Positions 7,690 to 14,279 of a stretch of 14,931 nucleotides of DNA are shown in pieces; positions within the stretch are counted from its first letter, which is position 1, and every line of letters starts with the position of its first letter. Source of the DNA: Isotricha intestinalis. Taxonomy: Eukaryota; Ciliophora; Litostomatea; Vestibuliferida; Isotrichidae. The DNA is taken from contig JAJJLU010004315.1 in the NCBI GenBank assembly GCA_023807065.1, forward strand, positions 1 through 14,931. Reading direction: 5' to 3'. The notes beneath the pieces are model-generated. The model was not told the DNA's origin, made no database searches, and saw nothing but the letters and a program-made list of their open reading frames with translations. Position numbers and translations under genes: made by a program.

Positions 7690-8346
7690 TTAAAACTGTG
7701 GAAGGAAAATTTTATCATAAAATTCAATAAATTTATAACAAATAGGACATTTACTATTTTGAGAAGCACAATCACAGCAAATACAAACATGTGAACAAGG
7801 ATAAATAAAACAATTAATTTCATTTTCTTTACATATTTGACAAAAAATTGTATGATCTTCAGGTTCAGTAATAAAACCTTCCATAACATCATATTCTATT
7901 TCAGAAATTTTTTTTTTTACTTTAATTAATAAATTCATTAAATTTATTTCTATATTTTCTAATTGTTTAAAAGTTAAATTTTCTAAATTTAGTCCTTGAA
8001 AATGATCAATTTCTGGTTGTAATTCATCTATTTCTTTACAAACTTTACTTAATTTTGATGATATATCTATAAAATCTTCTGTTTTTGATTTATCAATTAT
8101 TAATATTTTTTTTTCTAAATCTAAACAATCTTCTTTTATTCTTTCTATTTCTAATTTCATTTCTTTACATTTTTCGTTTTCACATTCATTTAATATTGAT
8201 TGATCAGTTAAACTTTTATGAATTGGATTTATATTATTATTTATACTTAAATTTAAATATGAATCTTCATATGATTCATTTTGTTCTTGATCATCATTAT
8301 TATCCATTTTTTTTTTATGTGGTTGAACACTTATTACTTTATTCAT
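7690..8346 (-). CDS. Coiled-coil RING finger protein (C3HC4 type), probable E3 ubiquitin ligase
   Basis: 218 residues. The N-terminus (1-45) is polar and probably disordered. Residues about 52-150 are rich in Lys, Glu, Leu and Ile with heptad-like spacing, consistent with a dimerising coiled coil. The C-terminus carries a RING of the zf-C3HC4_3 kind at 169-203: CQIC (169-172), PCSH (183-186), CICCDC (188-193) and CPIC (200-203); Cys190 and Cys193 are the likely ligands in the Cys-rich stretch. C-terminal RINGs of this kind, with PCxHxCxC spacing, are found in IAP, MUL1 and related E3s that recruit an E2. The ATG at 8346 is taken because it gives the longest frame; a second Met at residue 14 is possible. 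It shares a 118-bp divergent gap with the thiolase gene. Confidence 0.82.
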   Translation of the reverse strand: MNKVISVQPHKKKMDNNDDQEQNESYEDSYLNLSINNNINPIHKSLTDQSILNECENEKCKEMKLEIERIKEDCLDLEKKILIIDKSKTEDFIDISSKLSKVCKEIDELQPEIDHFQGLNLENLTFKQLENIEINLMNLLIKVKKKISEIEYDVMEGFITEPEDHTIFCQICKENEINCFIYPCSHVCICCDCASQNSKCPICYKFIEFYDKIFLPQF

Positions 8347-8464
8347 TTATTTTTAATATTTATGGTTTTATTTAAAATTATATAATATAAATATAGATTA
8401 ATTATTTATTTGAATTTTTAAATATTAAATATTAATTTTAAATAAATGGATTATTTTTAAAATA
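8347..8464. promoter_or_regulatory. Divergent intergenic region between RING and thiolase genes
   Basis: 118 bp, almost wholly A/T, separates the two start codons, so it must contain both promoters. No specific binding motif can be named from sequence alone in so biased a background. The call rests on gene orientation only. Confidence 0.5.
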
Positions 8465-9676
8465 ATGAACAGAATTAATATAATTAAAAATCAATTAATA
8501 CCAGAAGCACATTTTGCAAAAAATAATGATTCAGATTCAGTAATAGTTAGTGCAATAAGAAGTCCTTTAACTAAAGCAAAAGGAGGAGGATTATATAAAA
8601 CACCTCCAGAAAATATTTTATCTCAATTACTTAAAGAAATAATAAATAGAACAAAAATACCAATTTCAGAAATAAATGATATAATAATAGGAAATACATT
8701 AATAGAAGGATGTGGTTTTTTACCTTTTAGAGCTAGTGAAATTTTATCAAATATAAATAATATTCCTTTATATTCAGTAAATAGATTATGTAATAGTGGT
8801 TTACAAGCAATTATTAATGGGAATAATTCAATAATTGCTAAAAATTGTAAAGTTGTTATTGCAGGTGGAATTGAATGTATGAGTTTATATCCTTTTAGTA
8901 AAATGTTAGATGAAAATTTAATAAATGAAAAAAATATTAATGATAATCCTTTAATTAAAAATTTATTAATTCCAATGGGATTAACAAATGAAAATCTATG
9001 TGAGAAATATAATATAAGTAGAAAAGAACAAGATAATTTTGCAATGGAAAGTCATCTAAAAGCATATTTAGCTCAAAAAGAAGGAAAATTAAAAAAAGAG
9101 ATAACACCAATAAGAAATATAGAAAATAAAATAATAGAATTAGATGATGGAATTCGTTCAAATATAAATATAAAAGTATTAAATAACTTAAAATCAATAT
9201 TTAAAAAAAATGGAGTAACAACAGCAGGTAATTCATCTCAATTAACAGATGGAGGAGCATTAATAATGATGACAAATAGAGAAATATCAAAAAAATATAA
9301 TTTAGAAATTTTAGGTAAAATAAGGAATTATTGTTGTGTTGGAGTTCCATCTGAATTAATGGGAATAGGACCATCAATTGCAATACCTACTTTATTAAAA
9401 ATGGAAAATTTATCTTATGATGATATTGACTTATTTGAAATTAATGAAGCTTTCGCTGGACAAGCTTTATATTGTATTAAAAAATTAGGAATTGATAAAA
9501 AGAAAATTAATGTTCATGGAGGTGCTATTGCTTTAGGACATCCTTTAGCTTGTACTGGAACTAGGTTAGTTGTTGCTATGCTTAATCAATTAGATATTTA
9601 TCAGAAAAAAAGAGGAATTGTTTCTATGTGTATTGGAACTGGAATGGGAGCTGCTTGTATAATTGAAAAAGAATAA
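8465..9676 (+). CDS. 3-ketoacyl-CoA thiolase (acetyl-CoA C-acyltransferase), peroxisomal type
   Basis: 403 residues, the usual thiolase length. It catalyses the last step of beta-oxidation, thiolytic cleavage of 3-ketoacyl-CoA by CoA, and its closest pattern is the ACAA1/peroxisomal branch. Catalytic set: nucleophile Cys109 in NRLCNSGLQ; NEAF (327-330); His359 in ALGHP; Cys389 in CIGTGMG. GVTTAGNSSQLTDGGA (250-265) is the family signature. One small change is GHPLA where GHPLG is usual. The N-terminus MNRINIIKNQL fits the type-2 peroxisomal targeting signal, (R/K)(L/V/I)x5(H/Q)(L/A), at residues 3-11, and aligns with the position of PTS2 in mammalian and fungal thiolases. The C-terminus (EKE) is not a PTS1. 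Codon use is like its neighbours, with TAA stop and no intron. An acetoacetyl-CoA thiolase role is less likely given the PTS2. Confidence 0.95.
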   Translation: MNRINIIKNQLIPEAHFAKNNDSDSVIVSAIRSPLTKAKGGGLYKTPPENILSQLLKEIINRTKIPISEINDIIIGNTLIEGCGFLPFRASEILSNINNIPLYSVNRLCNSGLQAIINGNNSIIAKNCKVVIAGGIECMSLYPFSKMLDENLINEKNINDNPLIKNLLIPMGLTNENLCEKYNISRKEQDNFAMESHLKAYLAQKEGKLKKEITPIRNIENKIIELDDGIRSNINIKVLNNLKSIFKKNGVTTAGNSSQLTDGGALIMMTNREISKKYNLEILGKIRNYCCVGVPSELMGIGPSIAIPTLLKMENLSYDDIDLFEINEAFAGQALYCIKKLGIDKKKINVHGGAIALGHPLACTGTRLVVAMLNQLDIYQKKRGIVSMCIGTGMGAACIIEKE

Positions 9677-9710
9677 TTTAATTTTTTGTTTTTTTTTTAT
9701 TTTTTAGAAT

Positions 9711-10170
9711 ATGAAAAATAATTCTGAAAGTAATAGTATTGGTAATATTATTAATACTATTAATTCAAATATTAAATTTACTGAATTAGAAGGAATTGAT
9801 GTTACAAAAACATCCAAAGGAGATAATAATTGATAATTATAATGAACAAATTTATTCAACATTATCTCAATTGAAATTTCTTTCTATAATTGTTCTGGCA
9901 AAGATAAATTATTATAGGACTAGTATTACGATCATATATAGATTTATTTATTGAAAATATAAATATTAAATAACTATTTAGAGAAATTCAAATAGAAATT
10001 TTTTCAATTTTTCTTGTTTTGAAAATATTGATACTACAATTATTAAAGAATTAATAATTAAAAATTTATTAATGAAATTTTATTGTTAAAAAATTGAAGA
10101 TGATATTGAAAATAAAGTAAATATTAAATAATTAGTCAATTATAAAAAATAAAATTTTAAGTTAAATATC
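9711..10170 (+). pseudogene. Broken gene of unknown family downstream of the thiolase
   Basis: An ATG at 9711 opens 40 codons (to TGA at 9831-9833), then coding-like sequence continues in other frames: DNYNEQIYSTLSQLKFLS, then GLVLRSYIDLFIENINIK, and FENIDTTIIKELIIKNLL. At least three frame changes and several in-frame TAA codons break it. The amino-acid composition (Asn, Ile, Lys, Glu, Asp) and A/T-ending codons look like the genes here and unlike antisense or intergenic DNA, which is Phe/Leu/Ser-rich when translated. No family recognised. It could also be a gene with very short introns or sequencing indels, but the number of breaks favours decay. The ATG is preceded by a T-rich stretch ending in TTTTTAG (9688-9707, GT...AG). 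Confidence 0.5.
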
Positions 10171-10322
10171 TTTAATAAGGTAATAAATTAAATTTACATT
10201 ATATATAAACTTATCTTATTATTCAATAATTATATATTATTTTAATGTGTATTTAAATACATATTATAATTTAACAGATTTCCTATGAAAACATTATAAA
10301 TTGAAAATTTAATTTATTTGAA
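10171..10322. other. AT-rich intergenic gap
   Basis: About 150 bp of A/T-dominated sequence between the broken gene and the stop of the 722-residue gene. No ORF, RNA gene or repeat is evident. Confidence 0.5.
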
Positions 10323-12491
10323 TTATTTTCTTTTAGGTGGAAAAAAAACTTTTAATTTTTTTTTTGACATATTAGAAAATTCAACATTAGTTTCTAAATC
10401 TCCAAAATATTCTTTTAATTGTTCTAAACTCATTTCATTAGTTTTAATATCTTTAGTAATATTAATATGAATATTAGTACTATTTGCTTTATCAATACTT
10501 TTTTTTTTTTGAATACTATTATTATTTTTTTTATCTTCTTCAATAGAAACAGATAAAGAATCTTTTGTTTCATTTTTTACAAAATTTAACTCATCTACCA
10601 TAAATTTAATTAAATATCTTTTTCTAAAAAATAGTTTTATTATTCCTATAACAATTGCTATTAGTGAAATTGCATTAAATGTTGTAAATAAAATACCAAT
10701 AAAAAAAATAAATATCATTCTTCTAGTTCTAGTAGTTAAAAAAAAAGCAAAAAAGCAAAAAATTGAATTAGTTAAAAAAAATAAAAAAATTAATATTTTT
10801 TTTCTTTCATATAAAATTTTATTTCCTGATTTTCTTTTACTTGTAATAGATTGACCAATTAAATCAATACAATTAATTAAATAATGAAATCTAAAGACAG
10901 AATAAATTCCAGGAAAAATTAAAATAAAAAATTTAATTCCAGATAAAATATTTTTAGAAGTTTTTCTACAATGGAAAAAAGAAGGAATAATAAAAATGAA
11001 TATATTTAATAATAATAAAAAACCCATTTGAAATTTATTAAAATTATAATCAAATTCATTTTCTGAAATTTTTGAAATTGCAACAATAGAACAAATAATA
11101 AAGAAAATGAAATATAAATAAAATAATAAATGAAATAAAAGAAATGATATTTCATCACCAAATTCACTAGGACTGATTAAACTAAAACAACAAGAACAAA
11201 ATGTTAATACTACATAAATTCCAATAAAAAAATGTACTATTCTATTATCTTCTTTTATAAAAGCTTCACTTAATGAACAAAATATTATTAATAAACTAAA
11301 ACCAATAAAAGCAAAATCAATCATAATACTTAAAATTTGGAAAAATAAAAATATTTTTTTAATAATTTTTAAAAAAGAAATCTTTTGACATAAAATAAAT
11401 GATCTTAATAAATCAATGAAAATCAAAATATAAGAAGAATTAAGTTTAGAATAAACCATCATAAAATCATTAAAACTTAAACTTTTTTCATAAAAAGAAA
11501 CATTGATTTGATTAATATAATAAGTATTATATCCATTATCTTGTAAATAAACACCAAATTTATAATCATGATATAGCATTTCTGCATCATTATAAATAAA
11601 ATTAGCGAAATAATGTTTAATAATTTCATATAATTTTTTATCAATTCTAATTAAATTAAATTTATGTTCAATGGGACATGAACAAGTCATATCATAATAA
11701 TAATAAGAATAAAGTTGTAAATATAAAAAATAAAAATGTAATATTTCTCCATATAAATTATTTGGTATTGAATTGATAGCTGGGAAAATTATCATAGGTT
11801 CATTTGCAGTTTTAATTAAATTGACTATAGAATTGTTTTCAGGAATAATTCCATTTTCCCAATTTAATATATAGAAATTAGTATAAATTATTTTTTCATC
11901 ATTTTCAATTGAATGAAAAAATTTAATATCATTTAAAATAAATAAATAGAAACATTTTAAACATTCAACAGGAGTAGCATCATTTTTATTAAAAGAAATA
12001 ATATTTATTGGAATTCCAGTTGAAGAAACAATATAACAAGAAGAACAATTATAATCTAAATCTCCTGTACAACATGCTGCTAAATAATCTGTATTGGGAT
12101 AAATTTGAGAAAAAGTTTTATTTGATGAAAAATGAAGAAAAAATAAACATATTAATATATTTTGATTTGTTATTCCTATTTGAATTAATTCTGGTAATGA
12201 TAAATATAATGAATTTATTGTCTTACGTAATTTTTTACTATTTGATAAATTGTCTTTCTCTATTATCATTGGAATTATTAATGTATATTGATTTCTGTCT
12301 TCTAAAAAATAAAAATTTGAAGGAGATGTTTGATTTGTACTTATTTTATATTTAAATGGATTTATTTTAGTATTTACTTCTAAAAATGAAAAATTTCCTA
12401 ATGTTTTTTCTTCTATTAAATTCGGGTCTACATTTGGATATTCATTTATAGAACCTTCTTCTAATTTTTGAAGTTGTTCTAAATTTTGCAT
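10323..12491 (-). CDS. Multi-pass membrane protein with diverged chitin-synthase-like (GT2) layout, probably inactive
   Basis: 722 residues. The N-terminal half (about 70-345) is soluble-looking; the C-terminal half has about seven hydrophobic segments, near 376-407, 416-440, 448-472, 487-505, 518-540, 564-587 and 592-621, followed by a charged tail. The order of features recalls fungal-type chitin synthases: LRKTINSLYLSLPELIQ (88-104) near the start of the domain, PVECLKCFYLFILNDIKFFHS (174-194), a stretch from about 202 to 330, then membrane segments right after the position where the product-binding Q(R/Q)RRW motif is expected. The catalytic residues are not there: YILNWENG (207-214) replaces the donor-binding Asp motif, YHDYKF (307-312) replaces EDR, and YSKLNSSY (347-354) replaces QRRRW. 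It is therefore either a dead chitin-synthase relative or an unrelated membrane protein with chance resemblance. No signal peptide. It is divergent from the knottin-like gene. Confidence 0.7.
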   Translation of the reverse strand: MQNLEQLQKLEEGSINEYPNVDPNLIEEKTLGNFSFLEVNTKINPFKYKISTNQTSPSNFYFLEDRNQYTLIIPMIIEKDNLSNSKKLRKTINSLYLSLPELIQIGITNQNILICLFFLHFSSNKTFSQIYPNTDYLAACCTGDLDYNCSSCYIVSSTGIPINIISFNKNDATPVECLKCFYLFILNDIKFFHSIENDEKIIYTNFYILNWENGIIPENNSIVNLIKTANEPMIIFPAINSIPNNLYGEILHFYFLYLQLYSYYYYDMTCSCPIEHKFNLIRIDKKLYEIIKHYFANFIYNDAEMLYHDYKFGVYLQDNGYNTYYINQINVSFYEKSLSFNDFMMVYSKLNSSYILIFIDLLRSFILCQKISFLKIIKKIFLFFQILSIMIDFAFIGFSLLIIFCSLSEAFIKEDNRIVHFFIGIYVVLTFCSCCFSLISPSEFGDEISFLLFHLLFYLYFIFFIICSIVAISKISENEFDYNFNKFQMGFLLLLNIFIFIIPSFFHCRKTSKNILSGIKFFILIFPGIYSVFRFHYLINCIDLIGQSITSKRKSGNKILYERKKILIFLFFLTNSIFCFFAFFLTTRTRRMIFIFFIGILFTTFNAISLIAIVIGIIKLFFRKRYLIKFMVDELNFVKNETKDSLSVSIEEDKKNNNSIQKKKSIDKANSTNIHINITKDIKTNEMSLEQLKEYFGDLETNVEFSNMSKKKLKVFFPPKRK

Positions 12492-12640
12492 ATTTTTTAT
12501 TTTTTAATTTTTTTAAATTTTAAATGTATTATTTTAATTTTATAAATAAAAAAAAATAAAGTAATAAAAAAAAATATAAAAAACCCCTATAATCAAAAAA
12601 ATATAAATAAATAAAAAACAAATTTTTATAATAAAAAAAA
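12492..12640. promoter_or_regulatory. Divergent intergenic region between the membrane-protein and Cys-rich genes
   Basis: 149 bp lie between two divergent start codons. The sequence is A/T-only apart from a few bases and includes long A runs just before the plus-strand ATG. It must serve both promoters; no motif can be singled out. Confidence 0.45.
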
Positions 12641-12961
12641 ATGTCAAAACTTTTCTATGGTATATTCTTAATGATATTATCAACAATAAATTTAAAAGTA
12701 TTAAAAGCAAAAACAAAATGTATGAATTTGGGAGATAATTGTGACTTAACATCATATTGTTGTGGAAAATGGGTTTGTAAAGATTATAGATGTGCAGTTA
12801 AAGGAACAAAAGATAATCAAGTTGCTTGGGCTCCTAAAGGAACTAAATGTGATTATTTCCATCATTGCCCTAAATATTATCATTGTGAATCACATTATTG
12901 TGTTGTCTCTAGAAATAAAGTCATTAATACTATTTCTAAATCCTTAAAAAAAGATTATTAA
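12641..12961 (+). CDS. Small secreted ten-cysteine protein with knottin-like (inhibitor cystine knot) spacing
   Basis: 106 residues. A signal peptide is clear: Lys3, a hydrophobic core (about 4-20) and likely cleavage near residues 23-25. The mature part has ten cysteines in two clusters. Cluster one, Cys27, 34, 40, 41, 46 and 51, has spacing C-x6-C-x5-CC-x4-C-x4-C, the classic inhibitor cystine knot pattern. Cluster two, Cys70, 76, 82 and 87, has C-x5-C-x5-C-x4-C and starts with GTKC, like a second small disulfide module. Ten is an even number, consistent with full pairing. The tail (88-106) is basic and cysteine-free. Such folds occur in protease inhibitors, channel ligands, antimicrobial peptides and extracellular signalling domains; nothing here tells which. 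The frame is the only one that gives both a signal peptide and the cysteine pattern; the overlapping plus-frame and antisense frame lack either. Confidence 0.8.
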   Translation: MSKLFYGIFLMILSTINLKVLKAKTKCMNLGDNCDLTSYCCGKWVCKDYRCAVKGTKDNQVAWAPKGTKCDYFHHCPKYYHCESHYCVVSRNKVINTISKSLKKDY

Positions 12962-13289
12962 ATTTATTCTCATTTTTTTTTTAATTGTTAATTTCTTTAT
13001 GAAAAAATTTTATCATTTTTTTTTTTTTTTTTCTGTTTTTAATTTTTTTTAATTGTTTTAAATATGTTTAATTTATTTAGGTTTTTTAAATTTTGAAATT
13101 ATTTTTTTATATGAAATTTAAAAGGATAAATCTTATATACATTCATTAAATTAAAAATAAATTTTCAAAAAAAAAAATAACTTTTAATATTTTTTATTAG
13201 ATTATTTTCTATTAAAAAAGGGTTTCTAAATTATTTGAATATAATTTAACTTTTTATATTATAATTTTCATATAAATTTTTAATTCTTT
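12962..13289. other. Gene-free AT-rich stretch
   Basis: About 330 bp with no credible ORF on either strand. It includes a 17-base T run (13016-13032) and several shorter homopolymers. I see no RNA gene, hairpin of note or repeat; it probably holds the 3' end of the Cys-rich gene transcript. Confidence 0.5.
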
Positions 13290-13585
13290 AAATTAATATT
13301 ATCATTATTATATTTGTCATTAATAATTTTTCTTCTTGTTCACTTAATTTTATTTGTTGATTTTTAAATTTAATATTATTTTTATTATAATATTATTAAT
13401 CTTCTTTTAAATTTATATCCATTTATTATATTTTGATTAGATAAAGAATTATTTTCACATTTGTTTTTCTTAAATTATTCATTAATATGTCATTATTAAT
13501 AAGATAATTTTTTATTTTAGTATTAGAAATACTTTTATTAGTCATATTTTTAATTTGATTTTGAAAATAATCACTTTGATAAAAT
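13290..13585 (-). pseudogene. Degenerate coding fragment, family unknown
   Basis: Read on the minus strand from about 13584, a frame gives YQSDYFQNQIKNMTNKSIS and continues to a TAA at 13426-13428. A frame change then picks up NNSLSNQNIINGYKFKRRL and, after another, FKNQQIKLSEQEEKLLMTN ending near 13290. The composition (Asn, Gln, Lys, Ser, Glu) matches this genome's disordered protein regions. No complete frame, no plausible start, no family recognised. This looks like a decayed gene or a lost tail of one. Confidence 0.4.
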
Positions 13586-13604
13586 TTTTATTATAACTCA
13601 ACTA

Positions 13605-13947
13605 TAACTAATATTAAAGAAATTAAAGAAAAATTAATATTTAAATTTAAAGATGAAAGAAAAAGCTTTTAAAGAAACAGTATTTTCAGATAAAGGATAC
13701 TTTAAAAATAAATTATCATCAGAAAATGATATTTCTCAATTAAATTTAAATAATAAATTATATATTTTAAGTGGGAAATATTTTAATAAATTTTACAATT
13801 ATGACATAAGTCAAGATTAGGTTTTTTATTATAAACAATACTTTGTATTCTCATTATTATGGTGTATTAACATATTATAATAAAAATGATTCAATATATT
13901 TAATTGGAGGCAATAATCAATGTAATATTATATTTTTTAATATAAAA
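13605..13947 (+). pseudogene. Kelch-repeat gene remnant
   Basis: Two adjacent kelch-like units are legible on the plus strand. The first, at about 13738-13811, reads LNNKLYILSGKYFNKFYNYD in the frame starting ATG 13653 and stops at TAG 13818-13820. The second, at about 13840-13944, reads YYNKNDSIYLIGGNNQ and FFNI in the next frame. Both have the hydrophobic-hydrophobic-Gly-Gly (or Ser-Gly) core followed by an aromatic residue and Asp or Ile, as in kelch beta-propeller blades. A third frame upstream (about 13605-13670) reads TNIKEIKEKLIFKFKDERKSF. At least two frameshifts and one stop break the gene, and only two blades remain. Kelch is the likely family; an unrelated repeat is possible. Confidence 0.5.
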
Positions 13948-14262
13948 TAATAGGAGAATCAGAATAATCTTTATCTTATGCCTCTTCATCTTATATATTA
14001 ACATCTTTTTTTTAAAGATTTTCAATCAGTTTTATCATCTTTAAAAAATAGATACTTTTCATTTTCAATTTTTTCTTTAAATTTAATATAATTAAAATAT
14101 TGTTCTCCATTCAACAAATAATGATCAATCGAAATCTCTGTGATTATTTTATAAAATCCACCGAAACGGTCACATCTTCTTTTAAATATTTTTATTCAAA
14201 TAGTTAATTATGTTTTTTATATTCTTCTAATCATTTTATAAAAAAATCTTTTTGCTTAGTTA
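13945..14262 (-). pseudogene. Degenerate coding fragment with Gln/Trp-to-stop changes, family unknown
   Basis: On the minus strand from 14260 one frame reads KQKDFFIK-stop-LEEYKKHN-stop-LFE-stop-KYLKEDVTV. A second frame then gives FGGFYKIITEISIDHYLLNG followed by EQYFNYIKFKEKIENEKYLF, and a third gives ENL-stop-KKDVNI-stop-DEEA-stop-DKDYSDSP to about 13945. The stops are TGA once and TAA otherwise, each at a place where Trp or Gln would fit well. The minus-strand reading is preferred because the plus-strand frames over the same DNA are Phe/Ser/Leu/Cys-rich, like the antisense of known genes here. No family recognised. Confidence 0.4.
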
Positions 14263-14279
14263 ATTTGAAAAAAATATAA

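Noticed and set aside
7620..7892. Minus-strand frame MMLWKVLLL... overlapping the RING gene 3' end
   Set aside because: It is an alternative frame over the RING zinc-finger codons; the RING frame has the Cys/His ligands and this one does not.
8955..9383. Two minus-strand hydrophobic frames inside the thiolase gene
   Set aside because: Antisense to conserved thiolase sequence; composition is typical of shadows.
12008..12355. Plus-strand frame of 115 codons inside the 722-residue gene
   Set aside because: Antisense to a long continuous membrane-protein gene; no domain.
12540..12755. Minus-strand hydrophobic frame over the start of the Cys-rich gene
   Set aside because: It overlaps the signal-peptide region in antisense and consists of Phe/Ile/Leu from poly(T); the plus frame has the cysteine pattern.
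13000..13060. Long T run as a telomere or centromere element
   Set aside because: It is a plain 17-base homopolymer with no G/C-bearing tandem unit; similar shorter runs occur in every gap here.
14140..14180. A locally GC-richer patch as a possible tRNA or other RNA gene
   Set aside because: No cloverleaf arms and no TTC-containing T-loop consensus; it reads better as part of a decayed coding fragment.
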